DNA of 64,000 nucleotides from Microbispora hainanensis (GCF_006874475.1 NZ_VIRM01000003.1:124001-188000), one strand, 5' to 3'; counted from the first letter of the stretch, positions 44,644 to 54,775 are shown. Numbers and translations: made by a program. Notes: a model not told the origin generated them from the letters alone.

Positions 44644-45411
44644 TCACCACTCCAGGGCGAAAGGCGTGCCACGGCCGCGGAAATGGCCGACGTTGACGCA
44701 CTCCGTGCGACCCACGCGGGTGCGGCCGACCAACGGCTGGTGGACGTGGCCGAACAGTGCGAAGCGCGGCTGCGTCCTCCTGATCGCCTCCAGCGTGGCC
44801 TCGCTCCCTCGTTCGAACCGCCGGGCCACCACGTCGTAGAGCAGGTCGGGGATGGCGGGCGGGATGTGGCAGCACAACACGTCCACCTCGCCCACCGCCT
44901 CGACCTTGCGCGCGTACTCCTCGTCGTCGATCTCGTACGGCGTGCGATACCTGGTGCGCAGGCCGCCGCCGACGAACCCGAAGGTCAGCCCGCCGATCTC
45001 GACCACCTCGCCGTCCAGGACCCGCTGGCCGGGCCGCAGATGGTCGGCCCACAGGCGCGGCATGTCCACGTTGCCGTACGTGAGGTAGGCCGGCGTCGGC
45101 ATGGCGGTGAAGATCTGCTCGTACTGGCGGCGGACGGCCGCCTCGATGAGCTCGCGAGGATCGTCGTCGAGGGAGGCCCACAGCCCGGCCGACAGTCGCC
45201 GCGCCTCGTCGAAGCGGCCCGCCGTGCGCAGTCCCACGTATTCGCTCGCCCTCTCCGCGCCGAACAGGTCGGGGAAGATGCCCTGCGAGTGGTCGGCGTA
45301 GTCGATGAACAGGAGCAGGTCGCCGAGGCAGATCAGGGCGTCGGCCCCGTCGCCCGCACGGGCGAGCGCGTCGGCCCGGCCGTGGACGTCGCTGACGACG
45401 TGGATGCGCAT
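44644..45411 (-). CDS. Calcineurin-like metallophosphoesterase
   Basis: 255 residues with all metal-binding motifs in order: VSDVHGRADAL at the N-terminus, CLGDLLLF near 30, YGNVDMPR near 110, CCHIPP near 185 and LFGHVHQPLVGR near 220. Between the second and third motifs it has an unusually long helical insert. Family members hydrolyse phosphomono- or diesters; the substrate is unknown. It is likely the first gene of the operon with SRPBCC, ArsA and DUF5304, divergent from the acyl-CoA ligase gene. Confidence 0.87.
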   Translation of the reverse strand: MRIHVVSDVHGRADALARAGDGADALICLGDLLLFIDYADHSQGIFPDLFGAERASEYVGLRTAGRFDEARRLSAGLWASLDDDPRELIEAAVRRQYEQIFTAMPTPAYLTYGNVDMPRLWADHLRPGQRVLDGEVVEIGGLTFGFVGGGLRTRYRTPYEIDDEEYARKVEAVGEVDVLCCHIPPAIPDLLYDVVARRFERGSEATLEAIRRTQPRFALFGHVHQPLVGRTRVGRTECVNVGHFRGRGTPFALEW

Positions 45412-45646
45412 GCCGACATGGTAACGGCCGCTTTACCTAGCATCCGCTTGGGTAACGGAAAGGTGCCGGGCCCACCGGGCGGGGGACACTGATAGCGTCC
45501 GCGTGCCCCCGGATAACGCCTGGGTGACGGACCTACCCATGCGTAACATCGCACGGTAGCGTCCGGTGAGACACGAAGAGTTATGCCCGCAACGCGGTTC
45601 CCGCCCTCCGCCGGGGATCGCGTGGCCGTGCGCGAAGGAGTGACCC

Positions 45647-47446
<1,800 letters not shown>

Positions 47447-47755
47447 GCGGGACGACGCGGAGGTGCGCCGGACCCGCCGGTGGAACTCTTGAAAGTTTCA
47501 TCGGCGTCGGCGCACCCTCCGGACGACGCGGGACGCCGCCGGGCGACGGGACCGGGACGGCCCTGGACACGCGGTGATCAGGACAACCGGATCCCCCCTA
47601 TAGGAGTGGATCTTCTTCGTCGCCGATGATGGACCACCTGCGACGACGCCGCGCCGGCCCCGTGGGCCACCGGAAATATCGTCGCCGTCCCGCAATGTCG
47701 CACTTCGCTTGGTTATGCTCCAAACGAATCCATGATCGTTGGGGAAGGGCGGGCG
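47447..47755. other. Intergenic stretch of about 310 bases between acyl-CoA ligase and methyltransferase genes
   Basis: No gene seen. A TATGCT box near 47716 could be the -10 of the methyltransferase promoter. A short TTGAAAGTTTCA imperfect palindrome lies near 47490. Nothing else stands out. Confidence 0.4.
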
Positions 47756-48589
47756 ATGGGCAACAGGGCCGGCAGCTGGAACTGGACGCACCGCGATCCC
47801 GACTATCTCCCCCCGGAGATCGACACCACGAAGCCCAGCATCGCGCGTGTGTACGACGCGTTCCTCGGCGGCAAGGACAACTTCGCGGTGGACCGCGCGG
47901 TCGCCACGGAGGGCATGCGGCACTTCCCCGACCGCGGCGAGGGCGCCCGCAACAACCGGGCCATGCTGTTCCGCGGTGTGAAGTACATGGCCGAGCAGGG
48001 CATCGACCAGTTCCTCGACATCGGCTCGGGTCTGCCCACGATGGACAACACCCACTCGGTCGCGCAACGGATCAATCCCGCCGCGAAGGTCGTCTACGTG
48101 GACAACGACCCCATCGTGCTGGCCCACGCGCGGGCGATCCTGCAGACCGACGCGCGCACCCGCGTGATCACCGCGGACATGCGCGAGCCCGAGGTGATCC
48201 TCAACCACCCCGAGGTCGAGGGCTTCCTCGACTTCTCCCGCCCCATCGGCCTGCTGCTGGTGGCCGTGGTCCACCACCTCGCCGACGCGGAGGACCCGGA
48301 CGGCCTCGTGGACACCTACAAGGCCCGCCTGGCCCCGGGCAGCTACATGCAGCTCACCCACTTCTGCTCCTGCGCGCCCGAGATGCGCGAGCTTGAGGCG
48401 GTGCTGCTGCAGATGCTCGGCACCGGCCGCGCCCGGGACATGCCCGAGATCGTGCGGTTCTTCGACGGCCTCGAACTGATCGAGCCCGGCGTGGTGCACG
48501 TGCCCGAGTGGCGTCCCGAGAAGCCCGTGCACCACCCCCTCGACCTCGGCGGCATCTGCGTCGCCGGCGGCGTCGGCCGCAAGCCCTGA
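47756..48589 (+). CDS. SAM-dependent methyltransferase (DUF574 family)
   Basis: 277 residues of the DUF574/Methyltransf_19 family, expanded in filamentous actinobacteria. Features: PSIARVYDAFLGGKDNFAVDR near 30, the glycine motif LDIGSGLPTMDNTH near 90, VVYVDNDPIVLAHARAIL near 110 and GLLLVAVVHHLAD near 165. The ATG at 47756 follows GGGAAGGG; an upstream ATG at 47732 has no ribosome binding site. The methyl acceptor is unknown. Confidence 0.86.
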   Translation: MGNRAGSWNWTHRDPDYLPPEIDTTKPSIARVYDAFLGGKDNFAVDRAVATEGMRHFPDRGEGARNNRAMLFRGVKYMAEQGIDQFLDIGSGLPTMDNTHSVAQRINPAAKVVYVDNDPIVLAHARAILQTDARTRVITADMREPEVILNHPEVEGFLDFSRPIGLLLVAVVHHLADAEDPDGLVDTYKARLAPGSYMQLTHFCSCAPEMRELEAVLLQMLGTGRARDMPEIVRFFDGLELIEPGVVHVPEWRPEKPVHHPLDLGGICVAGGVGRKP

Positions 48590-48639
48590 CCAGCCGGAAC
48601 AGCGTCCTCTTCGCGGGCGTGCCCACCGGCTGAGGCGGT

Positions 48640-49749
48640 TCACAGCAGCGCGGCGAACCGGGCCGCGACGAGGTCCCAGCGCCACTCCTCCTCGATCCAG
48701 GCCCGGCCCCGCTCGCCCATCGCGCGGGCTCGGGCCGGGTCGGCCAGCAGATCGCCCAGGGCGCCGGCCACCGCCGTGTGCGACGTGCCGTCGACCACCA
48801 GGCCCGTCTCGCCGTGCCGTACGGCGTCGGGGGCGCCGCCGGAGGAGCCCGCGACCACGGGCAGCCCGGTGGCCGACGCCTCCAGGTAGACGATGCCGAG
48901 GCCCTCGACGTCGAGCCCGCCGAACCTGCTGCGGCAGGGCATGGCGAACACGTCGCCCGCGTCGTAGTAGGCCGGGAGGGACGCCCACGGGACGGACCCG
49001 GTGACGACCACCGAATCGCGCAGGCCTGACCCGGCCGCCGTCCGTTCCAGCGACCGCCGCAGGGGGCCGCCGCCGACCAGGAGCAGGACCGCGCCGGGCA
49101 CCCGCCGCAGAACGAGCGGCCAGGCCCGCAGCAGCACGTCCTGGCCCTTGCGCGGCACCAGCCGGGAGACGCAGACGACCACCGGCCGGTCACCCAGGCC
49201 GAGGGACGCGCGGACCCGGTCGCCGCCCGCCCCCGGACGATAGAGGGTCGTGTCCACCCCGGGCGCGAGCCGTACGAGCCGGGAGGCGGGGACGACCCGG
49301 GCGATCCGGCGGCGGGTGTACTCGCCGAGGTAGGTCACGACGTCGGCTCCCGCCCCGATGCGGCGCAGCAGGGCGCGCGCGCCCGGCAGGCGGGCCCACG
49401 ACGCCTCGTGCCCGTGGGTCAGCATGACGATCCGGCCCGCGCCCGCGGCGCGCAGGACGGGAGCGAGCAGCCCCAGCGGCGCCGCCGCGCCGAAGACGAC
49501 GGTCGCGCCGTCCTCCACCAGCGCCGCCGCCCGTCTCGCCACCGCGCGCGTCGGCAGCATCAGCGAGGAGGGATGGCGGACCACCTCGTACGGCTGGCGG
49601 GCGTCGAACTCCTCGCACCCCTTCCAGCGCGGGGCGTACACGACCACGGAGCCGGGCGGCCTGCGCGCGGCGAGGCCGTGCACGAACGCCTGGATGCCGC
49701 CCGGTCTGGGCGGGAAGTCGTTCGTGACGATCAGCGTCCGCTTCGTCAT
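48640..49749 (-). CDS. GT4 glycosyltransferase, PimB'-like phosphatidylinositol monomannoside mannosyltransferase
   Basis: 369 residues, GT-B fold. LIVTNDFPPRPGGIQAFVHGLA at the N-terminus is the PimB' hallmark; then THGHEASW, PGVDTTLYRPG, VSRLVPRKGQDVL with the donor-binding Arg/Lys, and the EX7E-type segment FGGLDVEGLGIVYLEASATGLPVVAG. It would add the second mannose to phosphatidylinositol mannoside using GDP-mannose at the membrane. The exact acceptor is inferred from family. ATG 49749 is preceded by GGGGGTGAGG. Confidence 0.87.
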   Translation of the reverse strand: MTKRTLIVTNDFPPRPGGIQAFVHGLAARRPPGSVVVYAPRWKGCEEFDARQPYEVVRHPSSLMLPTRAVARRAAALVEDGATVVFGAAAPLGLLAPVLRAAGAGRIVMLTHGHEASWARLPGARALLRRIGAGADVVTYLGEYTRRRIARVVPASRLVRLAPGVDTTLYRPGAGGDRVRASLGLGDRPVVVCVSRLVPRKGQDVLLRAWPLVLRRVPGAVLLLVGGGPLRRSLERTAAGSGLRDSVVVTGSVPWASLPAYYDAGDVFAMPCRSRFGGLDVEGLGIVYLEASATGLPVVAGSSGGAPDAVRHGETGLVVDGTSHTAVAGALGDLLADPARARAMGERGRAWIEEEWRWDLVAARFAALL

Positions 49750-49843
49750 CCTCACCCCCGCTGCCGGCGTGATCACGCGGTCCGCCCGCGCCGCCCCGAG
49801 AACGCATTGTCGCAGTCCCGGCCGGGCCGGCGCGGTGCGACGA

Positions 49844-50767
49844 TCAGGGCCGGGCGAGTCGCTCGCGCGCCCACGACCGCCAGGCGCGCGTCAGTTCGTC
49901 GGCGGTCAGCCCGAGCTCCTCGCGCAGGGCGGCGCCGATCTCCTCGCGCAGCGCGGCGCGATAGAGGGCGACCAGCCTCGGCTCGCCGAACCGGGCCGCG
50001 ATGTAACGGCAGGCGAGCCACGCCTCCTCGTACGCCTGGGCGGGCCTGGCAGCGAAGTCGGCGGGCCCCGGCAGACCGCCGAGCGCCGCTCTCCCGGCCG
50101 CGACGTCGGCGGCCAGCTCGGCGGCGACCGTACGGACCGGCAGCCCGCTGTCCAGGTAGCCCACGTAGTCGGCGAAGCCCTCCATGAGCCACATCGGCAC
50201 CGCGCGGGGGCCGGCGGTCGCGACGTGCGTCAGCTCGTGGGTCACGACGACCAGGCGGCCGGTCGCGGACAGGCGGGCGAAGGCGGCCGGCTGCACGATC
50301 ACGCGGCCGCCGGTGGCGAGGGCCGCCAGGCCCTCCACCTTCGCCGGCGCGGCCAGCACGGCGGCCTGCTCCTCGGTGCGCGGCACGAGGACCACCGCGC
50401 CGCCGCGACCGCCCCAGACCCTCGTGACCGTACGGCCCGCGCGGCCGGCCAGCGCGGCGATCTCGGCGACCAGCGGCCGGGGCGACCCGACGACGACGGC
50501 CCGCTCGCCCCTGGCGACCGAGGCGCCGGTCCACATGCCCGGATGCTCACGTACGGCGGCGCGGGCGTCCAGCCGCAGGGCGCGCAGCGGGTCGGGCGGC
50601 GCCGCGGCGGCGGGCCCGGCCAGCAGCGCGGCCAGCGCGACGGCCACGGCCGCGATCCTGCGGGGAGGGACCCCCTGGGGCGCGGCTTCGGGCCCGCGCC
50701 GGTCGGCTCCGGCGCGCACGCTCGGCACGCCCGCGGGCACGCCGCTCGTGACAGTCACGCCGTGCAT
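49844..50767 (-). CDS. Secreted gluzincin-like metallopeptidase (HELTH motif)
   Basis: About 307 residues. A signal peptide or anchor (RRIAAVAVALAALLAGPAAAA) begins some 35 residues in; the body is Ala/Arg-rich and carries VVVTHELTHVAT near 175 with a downstream WLMEGFADYVGY, which together form the HExxH...E zinc site of MA-clan peptidases (HELTH plus Glu of EGFADY). Neither ATG 50767 nor GTG 50779 has a clear ribosome binding site. Substrate unknown; its position beside NlpC/P60 genes suggests a role at the cell envelope. Confidence 0.75.
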   Translation of the reverse strand: MHGVTVTSGVPAGVPSVRAGADRRGPEAAPQGVPPRRIAAVAVALAALLAGPAAAAPPDPLRALRLDARAAVREHPGMWTGASVARGERAVVVGSPRPLVAEIAALAGRAGRTVTRVWGGRGGAVVLVPRTEEQAAVLAAPAKVEGLAALATGGRVIVQPAAFARLSATGRLVVVTHELTHVATAGPRAVPMWLMEGFADYVGYLDSGLPVRTVAAELAADVAAGRAALGGLPGPADFAARPAQAYEEAWLACRYIAARFGEPRLVALYRAALREEIGAALREELGLTADELTRAWRSWARERLARP

Positions 50768-50784
50768 GCTAGCCAGCACATGTC

Positions 50785-50821
50785 ACGGCCCCGTCCACCT
50801 CGGCGAGGTGAACGGGGCCGT
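50785..50821 (-). terminator. Hairpin between the NlpC/P60 gene and the peptidase gene
   Basis: ACGGCCCCGT pairs with ACGGGGCCGT and CACCTC with GAGGTG inside it, separated by one mismatch: 16 bp with a three-base loop. It follows the NlpC/P60 stop by 42 bases and precedes the peptidase start. Confidence 0.65.
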
Positions 50822-50862
50822 AAGGACGGCGCAGGTCGAGGGGGCTTGGTGACCGGTGCCCG

Positions 50863-51537
50863 TCAGACGCCCGGACGGACGGCACCCACGAAGGTGCTCC
50901 TCCGGTAGGCGTCCAGCTTGTCGATCCTGACCCGCGTGCCGCTGTGCGGGGCGTGGATCATCCTGTTGTGCCCGACGTACATGCCGACGTGGCCGCCGCC
51001 GCTGGTGAAGATGAGGTCACCGGGCTCGAAGTGCCCCCAGGACACCTTCTTCCTGACCGCGCCGCGGATGGACCACGTGGTGCGCGGCAGCCGTACGCCG
51101 GCCTTGCGCCAGGCGTACTGGACCAGGCCCGAGCAGTCGAACGCGCCCGGTCCCGTGGCTCCGTAGCGGTAGGGGTCGCCGATCTGCTTCTCGGCGGCCT
51201 TCACCGCGCGGCGGGCCTTGGCCCGCTGGAGCGAGGCCCTGCTGATCTTCCGCTTGGACGTGTGCTTCTTGGTCCGCTTCTTCGCGGCGGCGTTGCGGGC
51301 GGCGGTCTTCGCGCTCTCCTCGGCGCCCGTCTTCGTGGCCGTCTTCGTGGCCGTCTTCGTGGCCGTCTTCGTCGCCGTGGCCGTCTTGACGACCGTGACC
51401 GTCACCGGATCGGCCGCCGTGCCGGCCGCCGTGCCGGCCGCCGCCGGAGGTGCTCCGACGACCCCTACGGATGCCGTCAACGCGGCACCACTAACGGCAA
51501 TTCGGGCAAGACGGGACAGACTGGGGGTGGTAGACAG
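50863..51537 (-). CDS. NlpC/P60 peptidoglycan hydrolase behind a c-di-AMP riboswitch, probable CTG start
   Basis: Secreted cysteine endopeptidase cutting peptidoglycan stem peptides. Upstream of the first conventional start (TTG 51480) the frame stays open and encodes a clean signal peptide reading STTPSLSRLARIAVSGAALT; the only well-placed initiator is CTG 51537, with GAGGAG five bases upstream. A basic linker holds four TKTA repeats. The NlpC/P60 domain occupies the last 125 residues: FDCSGLVQYAW (Cys), GGGHVGMYVG (His) and MIHAPHSG (third polar His). Total about 224 residues. Expression is predicted to depend on the riboswitch at 51558-51712 and a Crp site farther upstream. Confidence 0.88.
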   Translation of the reverse strand: MSTTPSLSRLARIAVSGAALTASVGVVGAPPAAAGTAAGTAADPVTVTVVKTATATKTATKTATKTATKTGAEESAKTAARNAAAKKRTKKHTSKRKISRASLQRAKARRAVKAAEKQIGDPYRYGATGPGAFDCSGLVQYAWRKAGVRLPRTTWSIRGAVRKKVSWGHFEPGDLIFTSGGGHVGMYVGHNRMIHAPHSGTRVRIDKLDAYRRSTFVGAVRPGV

Positions 51538-51557
51538 GATCTCTCCTCGGGTCTTCC

Positions 51558-51712
51558 GCTCACGCCTACCGGGTTAGCTGACGGGTTCGGGCGGGGAAGT
51601 CGCCCTACGGCGCGCGATGCGCCGATTCACCCCGGACCTTCGTGTGAAGGTCGATGGTTCCCCGGCTCCGTGCCTCCTGACTGCACGGACTCGGCTGGTC
51701 ATCGGCGTCGGG
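51558..51712 (-). promoter_or_regulatory. c-di-AMP riboswitch (ydaO/yuaA class)
   Basis: The minus-strand RNA contains the class-defining blocks in order: GGAGCCGGGGAACC, a short UUC-loop hairpin, GGGGUGAAUCGG, GUAGGGCGACUUCCCCGCC, GAACCCGUCAGCUAACC and the closing GGUAGGCG that pairs with CGCC at the 5' end. The element ends about 20 bases before the start codon of the NlpC/P60 gene. This class binds cyclic di-AMP and in actinobacteria typically turns off cell-wall hydrolase genes. Boundaries are accurate to a few bases. Confidence 0.92.
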
Positions 51713-51932
51713 GGGATCCCGCGAGGGGGAGGGTGATGAAGGACGCCGATGCCGGTGGATGACTGCGACCGGCCGGCCGGACCGGGACGCGTGGCGGCGA
51801 GGCGTGCTCGCCGCGGCCCAGAAGCTACCGAGGACTCGCGGCGTTCGGCAAAGCGCTCCGGCCGGATAAAGATCGCATAACGAAGGTCGTGGAGAAGAAA
51901 TCGCAGCGTACCCACACCGCGAATGCCTCAAA

Positions 51933-51948
51933 TGTGACTCTGCTCACA
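51933..51948. promoter_or_regulatory. Crp-type binding site TGTGA-N6-TCACA
   Basis: TGTGACTCTGCTCACA is a perfect match to the palindromic Crp consensus. It lies upstream of the riboswitch-controlled NlpC/P60 gene; a possible -10 (TTATGC on the minus strand) is at 51875-51880, placing the site about 70 bases upstream of the expected RNA start. It also lies 74 bases past the stop of the other NlpC/P60 gene, so it can only serve the 50863-51537 gene. Confidence 0.7.
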
Positions 51949-52021
51949 ATCTAGACAACAAGCGCCGATGGGGTCACATTTGCCACATCAGTCACAGATC
52001 ATCGCGGAGACGGCCGGGCCC

Positions 52022-52984
52022 TCAGGGGCGTACGGCTCCGATCGCGTGATACTCGGCGAGTGTGACGACTTTCACAACATCGCCGGTCTGCGGGGCGTGG
52101 ACGACCTTCCCGTCGCCGGCGTAGATGCCGACGTGCCCATATCCGGCGTGCCAGAGCAGGTCGCCCGGCTGGAGGTCGTCGAGCGAGACCCGGCGGCTGG
52201 CGCCCCAGGCCCACTGCTCGTAGCTCGTCCGGGGCAGCCGCACACCCGCCGCCTCCCACGCGGCCTGCACGAGCCCGGAGCAGTCCCAGGCGCCCGGCCC
52301 GGTGCCCCCGTAGCGGTAGGGCTTGCCGATCTGCTTGTAGGCGAACTGGAGGGCGGCCAGCGCGTTGCCTGACGCCGGCCCGTTGTAGACGACGCCGGCG
52401 CTGTTGGGGTTGCCGGGGTTGAACGTCCCGAGCGAGCGCAGCAGCTTCATCTGCTCCCGGACGAGCTTGTCGACCTTCTCCTTCTCGTCCGCTAACTCGT
52501 CCTTGACGTCAGCGGCCTCCTGGTAGACCGCCTTGCTCTGGTTGCGGCGGTCCTTGAGGTCCTTGATGGCGCCCTCGTACTGCTTGAGCCGCCCGGCCCG
52601 CTCGGCCGACATGTGGTTGAGCGTGGCGAGGCCGCTGAGCATGGCGTCGGGGTTGGAGCTGTAGAAGACGCCGCCCCACGACCCCATGTCGCCGACCTGG
52701 TAGCTGCTGACCGCCATCGAGACCAGCCCGGAGCGCAGCGACTCGACCCGGGCGTTCTGCTTCTTGTAGTCCTCGTTGATCGTGAGGTACTTCTGGCGGG
52801 CCTTCTTCCACTTCTCGTTGGCCGCGTTATAGCGGTCCACGAGCTGGTCGGCCTGCGCGTTGAGCTTGCTCAGCTTCGCTTTGGCCTGCGCGACGGTGGG
52901 CTTCGGATCCGCCTGCGCGCCCGTCATCGGAGTGAGCAGGACCACGGCGGCCAGACCGGCGGCCACCGGCACACGCCCTCGCAC
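52022..52984 (-). CDS. NlpC/P60 peptidoglycan hydrolase with coiled-coil domain (RipA-like)
   Basis: 320-residue secreted endopeptidase. Signal peptide at 1-25 (cleavage near GAQA-DPK); a long coiled coil to about 180 (KAKLSKLNAQADQLVDRYN, KYLTINEDYKKQNARVESL, KEKVDKLVREQMKLL) that probably regulates or positions the enzyme; and the C-terminal NlpC/P60 domain with WDCSGLVQAAW, GYGHVGIYAG and VVHAPQTG. GTG 52984 follows AGGGGG. It resembles the cell-separation hydrolases of the RipA group. No riboswitch is seen upstream of this gene. Confidence 0.92.
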   Translation of the reverse strand: MRGRVPVAAGLAAVVLLTPMTGAQADPKPTVAQAKAKLSKLNAQADQLVDRYNAANEKWKKARQKYLTINEDYKKQNARVESLRSGLVSMAVSSYQVGDMGSWGGVFYSSNPDAMLSGLATLNHMSAERAGRLKQYEGAIKDLKDRRNQSKAVYQEAADVKDELADEKEKVDKLVREQMKLLRSLGTFNPGNPNSAGVVYNGPASGNALAALQFAYKQIGKPYRYGGTGPGAWDCSGLVQAAWEAAGVRLPRTSYEQWAWGASRRVSLDDLQPGDLLWHAGYGHVGIYAGDGKVVHAPQTGDVVKVVTLAEYHAIGAVRP

Positions 52985-53050
52985 TGAGCCCCCTTGAGGA
53001 TGAACCTCTTAGATCGACGAAACCTGCGGCGCGACTCTATCTAGGCGATC

Positions 53051-53104
53051 TTGAAGCTTCAACCTATTCGCAGGTATTCGCGGCACTCGTCACCTACTGT
53101 GACG
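53051..53104. promoter_or_regulatory. Two palindromes upstream of the RipA-like gene
   Basis: TTGAAGCTTCAA at 53051-53062 is a perfect 12-bp palindrome; CGTCAC-CTACT-GTGACG at 53088-53104 is a 6-bp inverted repeat with a five-base spacer. A TAGATA -10-like box on the minus strand lies at 53038-53043. Both palindromes are placed where an activator or repressor of the hydrolase gene would bind; the regulator is unknown. Confidence 0.4.
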
Positions 53105-53133
53105 CCGCAGGTCCGGGGCGTGCGCGGAGGGCG

Positions 53134-54450
53134 TCAGCCGCGGCCGAGACGGCGCAGCAGCAGGAGCGAGGGCACCGGCCGGGCGCCCATGCGGCGCACC
53201 GACTCGGCCACCTCCCGGTCGGAGGAGACCACCGCGATGGCCCGCCCCGGCGGCTCCGCCCGCACCAGCGTGCGGATGAGGTCGTCGGCGATCTCCCCGG
53301 GCGCGCTGAACATCACCCGCACCCCGCGCGGCGCGGACACCTGGACGGGCCCGTTCAGCTCGGCGCCGTCGAACACGCACGTCACCTCCGCCCGCGTCTG
53401 CACGGCGAGCCCGCCGAGCCCGGTCAGCAGCCGGGCCCGCTGGTCGGCCAGGGTCAGCGAGGGATAACCGGTCTTGGTCACGTTGTAGCCGTCGACGATC
53501 AGATGCAGGTGAGGGATGGCCAGGAGCTGGTCGAGGAGCTGCGGATCGTCGTTGGCCAGCGCCCGCGCGGGCACGGCCGACACGCCCGGCTCGCCGGGCA
53601 GCACCGCGTTCACGTAGTCGGCCGGCCTGCTGATCGTCGTGGGCAGGCCGAGCTCCTTGCGCAGCCCGGAGGCGGCGTCCTGGAGCGCGTCCAGCAGCAC
53701 CCGCACCCGGGCGTCCTCGATGCTGCGGCCCTCGCGGGCGGCTCTGCGGCTTGCCTCGAGCTGGCGCTCGGCGTCCGCCAGGCGCTCCTTGAGCCGGCGC
53801 AGCTCGGTCTCGGCCGCGCCGTTGGCGCTCGCGGCCCTGGCCCGCGCCTCGGCCGTCTCGGCCTCCAGCTCGGCCGCCCTGGCCTCGGCGGCCCTGACCC
53901 GCTCGCGGGCGTCGTGCAGCTTGCGCCGCAGGTCGGAGTTCTCCGCGCGGGCCGCCTTGAGCTGCTCGCGCACCCGGTCGATCTCCTCCTTGGCGGAGGC
54001 ACGCTGCGCCGCGAGCTGCTCGCGCAGCCGCGTCTCCGCCTGCTCCCGCTGGGTGCCCGCGGCGGCGGCCTGCTCCAGGTCGGTCCGCGCCTGCTCGACC
54101 AGGTCCGGCCAGCCGGGCGGGCGGGTCAGGTAGGCCGCCGCCGCGACCAGCACCGGCTCGGCCGCGGGGGGCACCGTGCCCTCGGCCAGGCTCCCCACCA
54201 GCTCGGGCCAGGCGGTCTCCACCGCCTCGGCCACCCGCTCGCGGAACTCCTTGTCGTTCTCCAGCTGGGCCGCGATCGGCGCGCTGCCCAGACGGGCGCG
54301 CTTGCGCGGGTCGAACCTGGCGATGTTGCGCAACGGCGGCGGCACGGCCGCGGCGGGCATCGAGCCCAGCACCTGCGCGGCGACCTCCACCACGTGTAAA
54401 CGGACCTGCTCGGGCAACGGACGAGACAGGCCTTCTCCGGCTGAACTCAT
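53134..54450 (-). CDS. NYN/YacP-type nuclease-like protein with coiled coil
   Basis: 438 residues. An N-terminal helical domain (to about 115), a central Glu/Arg/Ala-rich coiled coil (about 125-250, REQLAAQRASAKEEIDRVREQ and following), then a C-terminal NYN (PIN-like) domain starting LIVDGYNVTKTGYPSL near 322, with further acidic residues in VFDGAEL and SSDREVAESV, the pattern of RNA-processing YacP/Rae1 nucleases. It is probably an RNase or RNA-binding protein. Its ATG overlaps the stop of a short upstream frame. Confidence 0.82.
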   Translation of the reverse strand: MSSAGEGLSRPLPEQVRLHVVEVAAQVLGSMPAAAVPPPLRNIARFDPRKRARLGSAPIAAQLENDKEFRERVAEAVETAWPELVGSLAEGTVPPAAEPVLVAAAAYLTRPPGWPDLVEQARTDLEQAAAAGTQREQAETRLREQLAAQRASAKEEIDRVREQLKAARAENSDLRRKLHDARERVRAAEARAAELEAETAEARARAASANGAAETELRRLKERLADAERQLEASRRAAREGRSIEDARVRVLLDALQDAASGLRKELGLPTTISRPADYVNAVLPGEPGVSAVPARALANDDPQLLDQLLAIPHLHLIVDGYNVTKTGYPSLTLADQRARLLTGLGGLAVQTRAEVTCVFDGAELNGPVQVSAPRGVRVMFSAPGEIADDLIRTLVRAEPPGRAIAVVSSDREVAESVRRMGARPVPSLLLLRRLGRG

Positions 54451-54632
54451 CTCGTCGCTCCTCGGCCGTGTCCTACAGATCTTCTGCCCACTGCGGTCGC
54501 CCCGGCGGCGCCTCGCGGTGCTGTCGCCCCCGAATGCGAGAACGTCCCGATGTCCGGCGTCCCCGAGGCGTGAGCCTCACGGCGCGCCCACCGGACCGCC
54601 CTCACACGGCAAGATCTGCGAGACACTCCCAT
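54447..54632 (-). CDS. Possible small ORF coupled to the NYN gene (uncertain)
   Basis: A 61-codon frame beginning MGVSRRSCRVRAVRWARRE, with AGGAA shortly before the ATG, ends in a TGA overlapping the NYN gene's ATG (ATGA). The product would be small, basic and Cys-containing, with no known relatives. Coupling geometry is the only positive evidence; the rest of the 54451-54775 region shows no other gene. Confidence 0.22.
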   Translation of the reverse strand: MGVSRRSCRVRAVRWARREAHASGTPDIGTFSHSGATAPRGAAGATAVGRRSVGHGRGATR

Positions 54633-54762
54633 GTTCCTGTCTTCTTTCAAGGGTACGGCCGTCACACCGTGACCATGTCGCGTTCATGATCCGTGACGGC
54701 GTCCCGCACCGCCGGGGCCGGGCGACGCACAACCCCTTCGCGGGCGGCCCGATTCCCGTCCG

Positions 54763-54768
54763 TACGCT
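54763..54768 (+). promoter_or_regulatory. -10 box of a probable leaderless promoter for the GNAT gene
   Basis: TACGCT fits TANNNT and ends seven bases before GTG 54776; no ribosome binding site intervenes. Confidence 0.45.
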
Positions 54769-54775
54769 TGTCGCC

